From Cognataquiflexum nitidum (lineage in GTDB: Bacteria; Bacteroidota; Bacteroidia; Cytophagales; Cyclobacteriaceae): DNA of 64,000 nucleotides. The stretch's first letter is position 1, and each line of letters begins with the position of its first letter. Where the stretch lies: positions 18,523 to 82,522 of the forward strand of contig NZ_JAKZAM010000024.1 of NCBI RefSeq assembly GCF_022538055.1. Direction: 5' to 3'. The position numbers were made by a program, and so were the translations under genes. The notes under the pieces are model-generated. The model saw only the letters and a program-made list of their open reading frames with translations, made no database searches and was not told the origin of the DNA. Below are positions 43,368-53,351 of the stretch, piece after piece.

Positions 43368-45320
43368 ATGGCCACAGACCATTCATTGACAGACTTCATC
43401 CGAAATATTCTTTCCGCCAACGAGCTTGAATTATCCATCAAAGACAAAGCTTTTATTGCGCGGCTGAATGCCGGAATAGCTTCCATCACCCACTTATACT
43501 ATCAGATTTACAGCACCCATCCCAAAAAGGATGAACTCTTTGAGCAATTGATAGCGACTCTGGTGAGGGCCTATCAATCCCGCGAAAAAGACCTTCGCAA
43601 AAGGGATGAAGAAAAAGCCAAGAAAGGTCATTGGTTTTTGAGCAATGAACTTGTCGGTATGAGTCTTTATGTAGACCGTTTTGCGGGGAATCTGCCGCTG
43701 CTTAAAACCAAACTTCCCTACTTGGAGGAACTCGGGGTAAACTTCCTGCACCTGATGCCGCTATTTGAAAGCCCTGATGGCGAAAGTGATGGTGGATATG
43801 CTGTTTCGGATTTCCGAAAGGTGGATAAGAAGTTTGGCACATTGGAGGATTTGATTGGGTTGAGAAAAGAAATGCAGAAAAAGGGGATGTACATGATGCT
43901 GGACATTGTCCTCAACCACACTTCCCACAGGCATGAATGGGCCGAAAAAGCCAAATCCGGAGATCCTTATTACCAGGATTTCTTTTACATGTTTGACAAC
44001 AGGTGGATTCCGAATCAGTATGAGGAGAAGATGCCGGAGATTTTCCCCGAAGCTGCACCCGGCAATTTTACCTATGTGGAGGAATGCCAAAAATGGGTCA
44101 TGACGGTTTTCCATAATTACCAATGGGATCTCAATTACATGAATCCTCTGGTCTTTAGGGAAATGTTGGACAACGTCCTGTTTTATGCCAACCTCGGCGT
44201 GGATGTGCTGCGGGTGGATGCACCGGCATTTATCTGGAAAGAAACAGGAACCACTTCTCAAAATCTCCCTCAGGTACATACACTCCTACAGTTGATCAAG
44301 GAATGCGTTCTCGTGGCCGCTCATGGAATGGCGATATTGGGAGAAGCCATTGTCGCACCAAAGGAGATCATCAAATACTTTGGGACAGGGGATTACACTG
44401 CAAAGGAATGTGATTTTGCCTACAACGCCACCCATATGGCGGTGCAGTGGGACATGCTTGCCACCGGCGAAACCGACGTGATGCTTGCCGCCCAACATGC
44501 GATTTTGGAAAAACCATTTGGAACCTCCTGGATATCCTATACCCGATGTCACGATGATATCGGGATGGGATATGAAGATTATATGATTGAAATGACTGGT
44601 AAAACACCCTTCAGGCACCGCAGGTATTTGATGGATTATTATTCTGGAAACCTTCCCGGCACCCCTGCTAGAGGAGCACTATTTTCTTTCAATCCCAAAA
44701 CCGGCGATGCCAGAATCAGCGGCACCTTGGCTTCTTTGTGTGGGCTTGAAAAATCACTGTATGAAAATGATTCCTACGGACAAGATATTTCCATCCAAAA
44801 AATCATCCTCATGCAGGGGCATTCCCTATTTCTTGGCGGCTTGCCGATGCTGTACTATGGGGATGAAATCGGGTACACCAATGATTACAGCTTCAGTGAT
44901 GATCCGGGAAAAAGCTACGACAACAGGTGGCTGCACAGGCCTTTGATTGATTGGGAAAAAGTAGCAAGAAGAAATGAAGAAGGAACGGTCGAAAACAGGA
45001 TTTTTTCCCAAATGCAGGCATTGATTAAAATCCGGAAGAACCTGCCTGTGATCGGAGATTACAAAAACCTCACTTGGATATCGCCACACAACATCCACAT
45101 AGCGGCTTTTTTAAGATCTTTTGAAGGAAAGTCATTTTATGGGGTTTTCAATTTCAGCGACAAATACCAAAACCTGACTTGGTATGCATTTAGAGAAAAG
45201 GGAGATTCACCTGAATCACTCTTCGATCATTGGTCACAGAAAGAAATTCAGGTAGGTCCTGACCATGAATACCTATGGCTTGAGCCTTATCAATTTTGTT
45301 TGTTGGAGCCAAGACAGTAG
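43368..45320 (+). CDS. Amylosucrase-like GH13 enzyme
   Basis: A 650-residue alpha-amylase-superfamily protein without a signal peptide, the usual length for amylosucrase. An N-terminal helical domain (about 1-90) precedes the barrel: MSLYVDRFAGNL, MMLDIVLNHTSHRHEWAEKA, DVLRVDAPAF with nucleophile Asp284, ILGEAIV with acid/base Glu326, and RCHDDIGMGYEDYM with His395 and Asp396/397. These spacings fit GH13 subfamily 4. The enzyme should split sucrose and either transfer glucose to an alpha-glucan or hydrolyse it. With the upstream permease it forms a two-gene sucrose-use unit. Activity on trehalose-like or isomerising reactions cannot be excluded. Confidence 0.9.
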   Translation: MATDHSLTDFIRNILSANELELSIKDKAFIARLNAGIASITHLYYQIYSTHPKKDELFEQLIATLVRAYQSREKDLRKRDEEKAKKGHWFLSNELVGMSLYVDRFAGNLPLLKTKLPYLEELGVNFLHLMPLFESPDGESDGGYAVSDFRKVDKKFGTLEDLIGLRKEMQKKGMYMMLDIVLNHTSHRHEWAEKAKSGDPYYQDFFYMFDNRWIPNQYEEKMPEIFPEAAPGNFTYVEECQKWVMTVFHNYQWDLNYMNPLVFREMLDNVLFYANLGVDVLRVDAPAFIWKETGTTSQNLPQVHTLLQLIKECVLVAAHGMAILGEAIVAPKEIIKYFGTGDYTAKECDFAYNATHMAVQWDMLATGETDVMLAAQHAILEKPFGTSWISYTRCHDDIGMGYEDYMIEMTGKTPFRHRRYLMDYYSGNLPGTPARGALFSFNPKTGDARISGTLASLCGLEKSLYENDSYGQDISIQKIILMQGHSLFLGGLPMLYYGDEIGYTNDYSFSDDPGKSYDNRWLHRPLIDWEKVARRNEEGTVENRIFSQMQALIKIRKNLPVIGDYKNLTWISPHNIHIAAFLRSFEGKSFYGVFNFSDKYQNLTWYAFREKGDSPESLFDHWSQKEIQVGPDHEYLWLEPYQFCLLEPRQ

Positions 45321-45446
45321 GGGTGGGATTTTGTGATTTAGGTTTTTTGCAATTGTATTTGTTTAAAAGTAGTGAAACAGTATAAGGGAGTCTGAAAAAT
45401 CCCACTGATCAAAAATCAATACTTTCGGGTTTTTTAAAATAATATA

Positions 45447-47936
45447 TTGCTTAGAAATGATAGGAGAGAATATCTTTCTTATTCATTTCAAGCCTATTTG
45501 ATAAACCTAATTTCAGACCTTACTTTGAATCCGCACCTGAAGCAATCAAAAACCCGATCCAAGGTTTTGGTTTTCATCATTACCTCGATTTTCTTTTTAT
45601 TCTTTTCTTCCCTTCAAGCACAGCAGGGAAGCAAAGGTAAGGTGACAGGAAAAATCACAGATGCCAATTCAGGTAATCCCCTTTCTTTTGCTACAGTAGC
45701 CATTTACAAAAGTCCCGAGCAGCTTGTCGAGGGAAATATCACGGATGACAAAGGCGAATTCACCATCGATATTCCTTTTGGAACATACTACGCTTTGGTT
45801 GAATTTATGGGTTTTGAGCCTTTCAAAAGTCCTGAATTCCAAGTTTCAAAAGAGCAGCCGGTATACCGTTTTGAATCTCTTAAGCTCAGTACGACCATGA
45901 GCGACCTGTCGGAGGTAGTAGTGGAAGGTGAAAAGGCTTTTATGGAACTTGCTTTGGACAAAAGGGTATTCAACGTCGGTGAGGACCTTGCCAATTCCGG
46001 TCGGACGACAGCTGATATTCTGATGAACTTGCCTTCGGTGTCGGTGGATACGGAAGGAAACGTCAGCCTGAGAGGATCCGGAAATGTGCGGATCTTAATC
46101 GATGGGAAGCCTTCAGGTTTGGTCAGTTTCAAAGGCAGCCGTGGCCTGCAGCAACTTCCTGCGAGTATGGTCGAAAGTGTCGAGGTCATTACCAATCCCT
46201 CAGCAAAGTATGAGGCCGAAGGGATGGCGGGCGTGATCAATATCATTCTGAAAAAAGACAACAACCAAGGCTTCAACGGTTCTTTTGAAGCAACTGTGGG
46301 CGATCCGCTCAATCTTGGATTGGCTGCCAACCTGAATTACAGGCACAAGAAAATCAATTGGTTTGTCAATTATGGCTTGGCCAAAAGACGACAGCTTCGT
46401 AATGGAACATTATTTCAGGAAGCGTTTGGGGGAGATACCCTTTTTATTTCTGATCAATCCACCTCAGGTGTAGTCAATAGTCTGAACAACAATATCCGGG
46501 TGGGATTGGATTACTATTTCAATGAAAAAAGCATCCTGACAGGTTCGTATCTATGGAGAAGAAGTGATGCGCACAGGATCACCGATATCAGGTATGACGA
46601 TTACATTTTTTCTAAAGACAATCTCCAGAGCTACAGCAAAAGAAGGCAGGACGAGACCGAAATGGAACCCAATTCGGAGATTATTGTCAGCTACAAGCGA
46701 TCCTTTGAGCAGAAAGGTCATGAGTTTGTGGCGGCCTTTAGTTATTTGGACTATTGGGAAAATTCCGATCAGCTGTTTACCGAGGATACTTTTTCTCCCG
46801 AGGGAGTGATGGACCCAAGCCAATCTTTGGTGCAGACTTCCGTCAATGATGAGTTTGAAAAGCAATACCTTATCCAGATCGATTACACCAAACCAATTGG
46901 CACGGGTGGAGGAAAGTTTGAAACCGGATTGAGAAGCAGTTTCAGGAATATGGAGAATGACTTTATTGTGGAGGAGCAAAATGAAAACGGTGATTTTTTC
47001 CCTATTCCATGGCTGGATAACATCTTTCTATACGAAGAAAATATCCACGCCATCTACGGCATTCTTGGAAATAAGTCTAACAAGTTTAGCTACCAAGGAG
47101 GTTTGCGTGCGGAATTGACAGATGTGACAACAATTTTGGTCAAAACCAATGAAGTCAACCCTAGAAATTATATCAACCTATTCCCAAGTGCACACCTTAC
47201 TTATAATATCAACAAAGAGGATGCCATGCAGCTAAGCTACAGCAGGAGGGTGAGAAGGCCTGTTTACAATGATTTGAGTCCGTTTGTGACTTTTTCAGAT
47301 GCAAGGAATTTCTTCAGTGGAAATCCGGACCTTGAACCCGAATTTACCGATGCTTTTGAATTGGGCCATATCAAGTATTTTGAGAAAGGATCACTCTTCT
47401 CGACCGTGTATTACCGTGATACCAAAGACAAAATCGACAGGATCAGGACAGTCGATAACCAAGGAAATGCCATTACCATCACAGAAAACCTCAATTCCGA
47501 AAGGGCTTACGGGATTGAATTTACGACCGATTATGCCATTTTCCCTTGGTGGAAGGCAGATATTAATTTCAACTTTTTCCATGCCAGAATAGACGGAAGC
47601 AATGTTCAGGACGACTTTGTGGCAACGACATACTCATGGTATGCACGACAGAATTCCAGGTTTGTTTTTGGGAAAGGATATGATATCCAACTGAGAGCAA
47701 ATTATCAGGCAAGACAAAAAATAGCACAGGGAGTGAGGAAATCTATCTATTTTATAGATCTGTCAGGTAGCAAAGATGTGTTGAAAGGGAGGGGAAAATT
47801 GATTTTGACCGTTGCGGATATTTTGAATACCCGCCGGGACAGGTATATCCTCGAAGGAACAGGTTTTGTTACCACGGGTGATTTCCAAAATGTGGTCAGG
47901 CAGATCAATCTGACCTTAAATTATAGAATCAAATAG
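45447..47936 (+). CDS. TonB-dependent receptor, outer-membrane beta-barrel family
   Basis: About 829 residues. No ATG precedes the signal peptide; TTG at 45447 or TTG at 45525 (before KTRSKVLVFIITSIFFLFFSS) could be the start, so the N-terminus is uncertain. After the signal come a CarboxypepD_reg-like domain (KVTGKITDANSGNPLSFATV), a plug (ADILMNLPSVSVDTEGNVS, RILIDGKPSGL, VEVITNPSAKYEAEGMAGVI) and a barrel of the OMP_b-brl_3 type ending TLNYRIK. This group differs from SusC and lacks a SusD partner. The ligand is unknown. It stands alone after the amylosucrase gene. Confidence 0.9.
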   Translation: MLRNDRREYLSYSFQAYLINLISDLTLNPHLKQSKTRSKVLVFIITSIFFLFFSSLQAQQGSKGKVTGKITDANSGNPLSFATVAIYKSPEQLVEGNITDDKGEFTIDIPFGTYYALVEFMGFEPFKSPEFQVSKEQPVYRFESLKLSTTMSDLSEVVVEGEKAFMELALDKRVFNVGEDLANSGRTTADILMNLPSVSVDTEGNVSLRGSGNVRILIDGKPSGLVSFKGSRGLQQLPASMVESVEVITNPSAKYEAEGMAGVINIILKKDNNQGFNGSFEATVGDPLNLGLAANLNYRHKKINWFVNYGLAKRRQLRNGTLFQEAFGGDTLFISDQSTSGVVNSLNNNIRVGLDYYFNEKSILTGSYLWRRSDAHRITDIRYDDYIFSKDNLQSYSKRRQDETEMEPNSEIIVSYKRSFEQKGHEFVAAFSYLDYWENSDQLFTEDTFSPEGVMDPSQSLVQTSVNDEFEKQYLIQIDYTKPIGTGGGKFETGLRSSFRNMENDFIVEEQNENGDFFPIPWLDNIFLYEENIHAIYGILGNKSNKFSYQGGLRAELTDVTTILVKTNEVNPRNYINLFPSAHLTYNINKEDAMQLSYSRRVRRPVYNDLSPFVTFSDARNFFSGNPDLEPEFTDAFELGHIKYFEKGSLFSTVYYRDTKDKIDRIRTVDNQGNAITITENLNSERAYGIEFTTDYAIFPWWKADINFNFFHARIDGSNVQDDFVATTYSWYARQNSRFVFGKGYDIQLRANYQARQKIAQGVRKSIYFIDLSGSKDVLKGRGKLILTVADILNTRRDRYILEGTGFVTTGDFQNVVRQINLTLNYRIK

Positions 47937-47937
47937 G

Positions 47938-48672
47938 TCACATCTTTCTCGTTCTTTTTTCCAGTTTTCCGATTTTTTCCTGAAACTGAATTTTCAGTTC
48001 ATCGATAAAGGTTAGAGGATTTTCGTAGGTTTTAAGGACATGGTAGAGGTAGTTAGATTCAAGCTGTATGAGTTGTCTGGTCAAGGCTTCTTTTTTTGAA
48101 AGCAAAGATGCCATTCTGATTTTTAGATTTACAGCAGGCATTTCTAATTCCCGGTTTGCTAAAGTTGGATGTACGAGAATGATGTTTTGGTAAAAGTAAA
48201 GCAATGCCTCGAGATCTCCGTTTTTATATATTTCGTTTAGTTGAGAAGTAAGCTCGGTCGCGGACCTCACATCAACCTGATCCCGGTTTGGTCCGAGTTT
48301 GTCGGGATGAATCTGCACAACGGCTTCTTTGTAGAGGCGCTTCAGTTCTTGCTTTTCATCTTCGCTTGATTCGGAAGTAAATTTCTTGGCAGGTTTTGGT
48401 GAAAGTACCTGGACAGGTTCCTTATAATTTTTCCCCCGCTTCTTTTGCTCCAGCCTTTTGGCCTTCTTGAATTGCTGTTTTTCCTTTACTTTCTGGTTTA
48501 GTGAGCCCAGGCGGAAAATGAGTTGATTAAGGTTCAGTCGAATATCATTTTCAAAGGTTCCGATTTCGGCTTTGATGGCAGTGACATTGTCTTCGAGATC
48601 GGCAATTTCAGAGGCTAACTTTTGGATGTAATCTTTATTCTTGGGAGAATCTTTTTTGGTTAAATCACTCAT
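47938..48672 (-). CDS. J-domain-like coiled-coil protein
   Basis: A 244-residue cytoplasmic protein. I start it at ATG 48672 (MSDLTKKDSP); the open frame up to 48987 is low-complexity and Lys-rich and probably noncoding. Residues about 15-75 form a predicted coiled coil (KLASEIADLEDNVTAIKAEI), followed by a basic linker. DEKQELKRLYKEAVVQIHPD is a J-domain helix pair ending in the HPD tripeptide (122-124). The C-terminal 100 residues are helical again. It may recruit DnaK. It ends one base after the receptor stop on the other strand, so the genes are tail to tail. Confidence 0.72.
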   Translation of the reverse strand: MSDLTKKDSPKNKDYIQKLASEIADLEDNVTAIKAEIGTFENDIRLNLNQLIFRLGSLNQKVKEKQQFKKAKRLEQKKRGKNYKEPVQVLSPKPAKKFTSESSEDEKQELKRLYKEAVVQIHPDKLGPNRDQVDVRSATELTSQLNEIYKNGDLEALLYFYQNIILVHPTLANRELEMPAVNLKIRMASLLSKKEALTRQLIQLESNYLYHVLKTYENPLTFIDELKIQFQEKIGKLEKRTRKM

Positions 48673-49198
48673 TTTTTTGTTTCCTGAAATTTGACCCGAT
48701 GAATAAATGTTTGATTGAAATTTGGGAATAATTTTCGGTAAAAAGTCAGTCAACGACTGTAGATGACAAAAAAATATACTTTTTTTTAATTTTTTTTTTG
48801 AGCTGAATTTCCTGAAATCAGAAGATTTGTGAAAAACCCCGAATTTTTGTTTTGTCACTTTTTTGGAATTCATCCCAAGTACTTTGCACTTTATGCCCCT
48901 AGTGCTCAAAATCGACATTTTATTAAAAATTAATTTGAATGATTTCCTTTTTCCATAGAGCTTTTTTGATAATATTTCGGAGGACAAGATTCTTGTTTAA
49001 ATATTATTTTTTCCAAACTATCTATGTACTTTAGCCCAATAAATGATCTATCTGTCATTGTTTGGCAAGTCACCCGAAGTGCCAATAGTGGGAAATTAGC
49101 CTAAAAGCCCCTAGTAAAAACTCGACTCAGATTTAATGGAAATCCCTGTCAGAGTTGTCTGTTTTAGTTAATAAATTTCTACTCTTAAAAGATTGTTC
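48673..49198. other. Intergenic region upstream of the type IX surface protein operon
   Basis: No gene is supported in these 526 bases, which include long A/T runs around 48770-48800. TACTTTAG at 49027-49034 is a near-consensus -7 box, the same octamer as at 15853, but no good -33 lies at the right spacing. A leader of about 160 bases would result. Confidence 0.5.
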
Positions 49199-52100
49199 AT
49201 GAAGCAATTTTGCAAACAATCTGTATTGCTGATAGTCCTGATTATCTCATGGTTTCAGGTCCAGGCATCTTCAGATTTTTTACATGCCCATATTTATCCT
49301 TCCTTTTCTGAAGAAAAAATGGAGGAGGGAGGGGATGCGCTTTCAGGTACCAACAATATTAATCCAAAAACCAATGGAGCGGTTGAAGCAGTTGCAGGTT
49401 TGGAAGTGTTCAAGGTTTCAAATGTTATTATTGTTCAGGCAGGTGGAGAGATCCTCTACACCATCAATGTTTTGAATAATGGGCCTGATGCTGCCACAAA
49501 TGTTTCAGTAACAGATGTTCTTCCCACAGGGACATCTTTCGTATCTGCTACCAATGGAGGAACATTTCAATCAGGTACTGTGACTTGGGAGTTTCCTACT
49601 ATAGCTCCGGGAGAAACTGTGGAATTGGCAGTCCGGGTATTGGTCAACCTTGGAGTCACTGAAGGAACTATACTGGTAAACAAAGCAGAAGCTTCAAGTA
49701 CCGATGATCCAGATTCACCCAAGATATCCAACAATGCAGAAGTGACGGTTCTCCAAGGTATCAAACCGATTATTGAAATTACAAAAACTGCACCATCTGG
49801 AACTGTCAGGTTGGGGGACACCATCACATATACTATCAGGGTTTCAAATTCAGGTAATGCATTTGCCACCGGTGTAGCAATTTCTGATGTGCTTCCAACA
49901 GGAACTACCTTTGTGTCTACCAATAGAGGGGGAGTACATTCCAATGGGACTGTCAACTGGTCCATTGGCCTACTTTCTCCAGGTCAGACGATTGAGATCA
50001 CTTTGGTGGTGTTGGTAAATGGTAGTTTTGTCGGTGGTGAAGTCATCAGTAATGTGGCTACAGCAGTCAGTCCTTCTGATCCGACGACACCCAAAAATTC
50101 GGCGCCTAGCCAGGTCATTGTAGAAGAAGTAAAACCAGAACTGGAAGTAACCAAAAAAGCAAATGCACCGACTGTATTTGCGGGTGAATTTATCTCTTAT
50201 ACCATTGAAGTTACAAATTCTGGTACTGCCCCCGCCACCAATGTTACCATTACAGACATATTACCGGCGGGAACATTTTTTATCTCAGCAGATAATTCAG
50301 TGACACATAATGCGGGTACAGTCACCTGGACTCTGGGAACAATCAATCCTGGAGTAACGGTACAGGTTAACCTCGTAGTTCAGGTTGGACTGACGGTTCC
50401 AAATGGAACTGTGATCATCAATGGAGTTACTGTTCAAAGCCCGGATGTGGCTGCACCTGTACTTAACCAACCTGATCCTGAAAATGAAGTTACTGTCGTT
50501 TCATTACCTGAATTGACTGTTCTCAAATCAGCTGAGGCTCCAAAAGTAAGCCCAGGAAATACCATAACTTACACCATTACGGTTTTTAATTTGGGAACGG
50601 CCGATGCAAAGGATGTGGTCGTAACAGATATTTTGCCTGTAGGTACCACATTTTTAAGTGCTGACAGCGGTGGAACACACTCTAATGGCACTGTCACATG
50701 GACGATTGCTGATCTGCCAATTGGGGAACAGGTGGAGTTGAAACTCACGGTCACTGCTAATGAGGATCTCACCGATGGAACACAAATCAGTAATGTGGCA
50801 TCTGCAGTAAGCCCCGCGGATCCTTCCAATATAAGTAACTCGGATCCAAGTGTGGTTACAGTTGAGGTCATCGCTCCGGTTTTGGACATCACCAAAATTC
50901 CTGCTTCTTTTTCCGTAAATGCAGGCGAGAATATCACTTATACAATTTCTGTCCGAAATACAGGCAATGCCCCTGCGACTAATTTGGTAGTGACTGACCC
51001 CTTGCCTGCCAATACCACTTTTGTTTCTGCCGATAACGGTGGAACACTTACAGCAGGTCTGGTTACTTGGAATTTAGGCACTTTAAATCCTGGGAATACA
51101 ATAGATTTGGTTTTGGTAGTAAAGGTGGATCCAAGTGTTGCGGCCGGTACCAAAATCAAAAATATTGCAACTGCTGACAGCCCGGACAACCTTGAAGGAC
51201 CTATTGAAAGCAGTGCTGATCCAAGCTTTGAGGTTACGGTTGAAAATTTGGCCACGCTTGAAATTTCCAAATCGGCAGATAGAACAACAATCAGATCAGG
51301 TCAAAATATCACCTACACAATTTCAGTGATAAACAACGGTCCAAGTGACGCCCTAGGGGTATTTGTGAATGACACACTTCCTGCAGGAACTACCTTTGTA
51401 AGTGCTAACAATGGTGGGGGTTTTGCTAACGGGATAGTTGCATGGTCTTTGGGGACAATTAAATCAGGAGAACAAATCAACCTGCAGGTGACAGTCGCTT
51501 CTGCTGCTGCACTCCCGGATGCCACTGTCATCAGTAATGTGGCAACTGTAAACAGCATTTCAGATCCTACCGGAACAAAGACATCTCCGCCAAGCTTGGT
51601 GACCATTGACAATAGCTCTCCGATCTTGGAGATCACCAAAACGCCTGATTCAACCACTGCCACAGCAGGAGACGAAATTATATACACAATTACAGTCAGC
51701 AATACCGGGAATGCCCCTGCGACCAATGTCGTGGTTACAGACCTGTTGCCGGCAGGGACTACCTTCATCGCTACAGGCAATGGTGGAACCCATTCTGCAG
51801 GTGTGGTAACATGGTTTTTAGGAACAATTACACCGGGAGAATCTATTGTTTTGGTTTTGGCAGTAAAAGTTGGAGAAGATGTATTGGCAGGCACCAAGAT
51901 CCAAAACATTGCAGAAGCAGATAGCCCTGATGATTTCAATGATCCTGTTGAAAGCAGTTCAGATCCTGCCTTAGAAGTTGAGATTACCACTCTTGCCGAA
52001 CTGACAATAACCAAAGTTACCCCGGTTTCTGAAGTATTGGCAGGCGGAGAGATAGTGTACACCATTTCTGTGCAGAACAACGGCCCAAGTACTGCAAGGA

Positions 52101-53347
52101 ATGTCAACGTGACCGACGCATTGCCAGCGCAAACAAGATTTGTCAGTGCAGATAACGGAGGGGTTCATTCCAATGGTCTTGTTTCTTGGACAATACCCAC
52201 CATCAATGTAGGGCAAACTTTTGATCTTTTACTCACAGTAACGGCTTTAGAAAATCTTACCGATGGTCAGGTGATTTCCAATATTGCCTCTGCGACTTCA
52301 CCGACAGATCCTGATGGTCCAAGGATTTCCGAACCAAGTATTGTTACTATAAATAATTCACTTGAAGATACGGAAGTAACTGTTTCCAAAGACGTCTCTG
52401 TCACTTCAGCCTCGCCCGGCGATATGGTAGAGTATACCATAGTACTGACCAACATTGGGGATTTTGATGCCAAAGACTTAGTGGTCACTGATACTATCCC
52501 CGATGGACTGATGCCATTGTCTGCCTCAAACCAGGGTGTAATTGAAAACAACATTGTTACTTGGAATATTCCTTTGATCCTTGCAGGTGAATCGCTGACA
52601 TTGACCATTTCTGTGATGGTCACTCTGGAAGAGGGCTCTATCATCAATGAAGTCCAGGTGCAGGGTACAAATTTTGAGGATGCAGTAGCAGAATCTCCCG
52701 CTCTGATATTGAATCAGGTAGATCTCCAACTTACTAAGGAGGTTTCTGCCAATGTAATTGCCACAGGCAGTTCTTTTAGGTATAAGCTCACAGTCGAAAA
52801 CACCAGTGATACCAAGGCAACCCGTGTGGTCCTAACCGATACTTTACCTGCTGGAGTCAAATACGAAAACGCAACAGCATCCAAAGGAACAGTGAGTTTT
52901 GATATTGCTGAAAATGCAGTCGTACTTGAAGTAGATGAGATGCTTCCAAACGAAAAAGTCACCCTTGAAATTGAGGTTAAGGCCGAATCTATAGGAGAAA
53001 TTACAAATACCGCACAGGTAGTTTCCAATGAAATGGATACAAACATGGCTGATAATTCGGACAGTGTTTTGCACCGTCAATTAGATTTCTCAATACCAAA
53101 TGCATTTTCACCAAATGGAGATGGTATCAATGAAGAATGGGTAGTCAAGGGTCTTTTGGATATTTATCCGAACAACAGGTTGGTAATTGTTAACCGCTTG
53201 GGAGTGGAGGTATTCAGAACCAACAATTATAAGAATGATTGGAACGGTCAAGGGGTAGGCGAGGGTACCTATTTCTACCAGTTAACCTTGTCCGGACAGG
53301 ATGGTAGAGAGGAAGTTTTCACCGGTTATCTTACCGTAATTAAGTAG
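49199..53347 (+). CDS. Giant DUF11-repeat surface protein with CHU_C type IX sorting domain
   Basis: A 1382-residue secreted protein. ATG 49199 starts it; TTG 49193 is two codons upstream. After the signal peptide (SVLLIVLIISWFQVQA) come ten tandem DUF11-type repeats of about 115-125 residues, each with a TYTI-x-V-x-N-x-G strand, a DxLPxGTxFVSA block and a SNVA-type end strand, from about residue 65 to 1290. The C-terminal 85 residues (IPNAFSPNGDGINEEW, NRLVIVNRLGVEVFRTNN, GVGEGTYFYQLTL) form the gliding-associated CHU_C sorting domain for type IX export. It is probably a fibrous adhesin. The following PorP/SprF and OmpA genes likely attach or export it. Confidence 0.93.
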   Translation: MKQFCKQSVLLIVLIISWFQVQASSDFLHAHIYPSFSEEKMEEGGDALSGTNNINPKTNGAVEAVAGLEVFKVSNVIIVQAGGEILYTINVLNNGPDAATNVSVTDVLPTGTSFVSATNGGTFQSGTVTWEFPTIAPGETVELAVRVLVNLGVTEGTILVNKAEASSTDDPDSPKISNNAEVTVLQGIKPIIEITKTAPSGTVRLGDTITYTIRVSNSGNAFATGVAISDVLPTGTTFVSTNRGGVHSNGTVNWSIGLLSPGQTIEITLVVLVNGSFVGGEVISNVATAVSPSDPTTPKNSAPSQVIVEEVKPELEVTKKANAPTVFAGEFISYTIEVTNSGTAPATNVTITDILPAGTFFISADNSVTHNAGTVTWTLGTINPGVTVQVNLVVQVGLTVPNGTVIINGVTVQSPDVAAPVLNQPDPENEVTVVSLPELTVLKSAEAPKVSPGNTITYTITVFNLGTADAKDVVVTDILPVGTTFLSADSGGTHSNGTVTWTIADLPIGEQVELKLTVTANEDLTDGTQISNVASAVSPADPSNISNSDPSVVTVEVIAPVLDITKIPASFSVNAGENITYTISVRNTGNAPATNLVVTDPLPANTTFVSADNGGTLTAGLVTWNLGTLNPGNTIDLVLVVKVDPSVAAGTKIKNIATADSPDNLEGPIESSADPSFEVTVENLATLEISKSADRTTIRSGQNITYTISVINNGPSDALGVFVNDTLPAGTTFVSANNGGGFANGIVAWSLGTIKSGEQINLQVTVASAAALPDATVISNVATVNSISDPTGTKTSPPSLVTIDNSSPILEITKTPDSTTATAGDEIIYTITVSNTGNAPATNVVVTDLLPAGTTFIATGNGGTHSAGVVTWFLGTITPGESIVLVLAVKVGEDVLAGTKIQNIAEADSPDDFNDPVESSSDPALEVEITTLAELTITKVTPVSEVLAGGEIVYTISVQNNGPSTARNVNVTDALPAQTRFVSADNGGVHSNGLVSWTIPTINVGQTFDLLLTVTALENLTDGQVISNIASATSPTDPDGPRISEPSIVTINNSLEDTEVTVSKDVSVTSASPGDMVEYTIVLTNIGDFDAKDLVVTDTIPDGLMPLSASNQGVIENNIVTWNIPLILAGESLTLTISVMVTLEEGSIINEVQVQGTNFEDAVAESPALILNQVDLQLTKEVSANVIATGSSFRYKLTVENTSDTKATRVVLTDTLPAGVKYENATASKGTVSFDIAENAVVLEVDEMLPNEKVTLEIEVKAESIGEITNTAQVVSNEMDTNMADNSDSVLHRQLDFSIPNAFSPNGDGINEEWVVKGLLDIYPNNRLVIVNRLGVEVFRTNNYKNDWNGQGVGEGTYFYQLTLSGQDGREEVFTGYLTVIK

Positions 53348-53351
53348 CGTT

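Noticed and set aside
45788..46330. 180-codon minus frame inside the outer membrane receptor gene
   Set aside because: Ser/Thr/Pro-rich antisense shadow of the plug domain region.
48673..48987. N-terminal extension of the J-domain-like gene
   Set aside because: Low-complexity Lys/Ser/Phe-rich translation across A/T runs; the internal ATG at 48672 gives a normal protein.
51313..52107. 264-codon open frame antisense to the DUF11 repeats
   Set aside because: It mirrors the repetitive, Thr/Val-rich coding strand, as do 49567-49965, 50569-50937 and 50938-51270; composition is that of an antisense shadow and there is no signal or motif.
49199..53347. CRISPR-like array in the repeat protein gene
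   Set aside because: The repetition is at protein level with a period of about 360 bases and diverged DNA, not short identical direct repeats with spacers.
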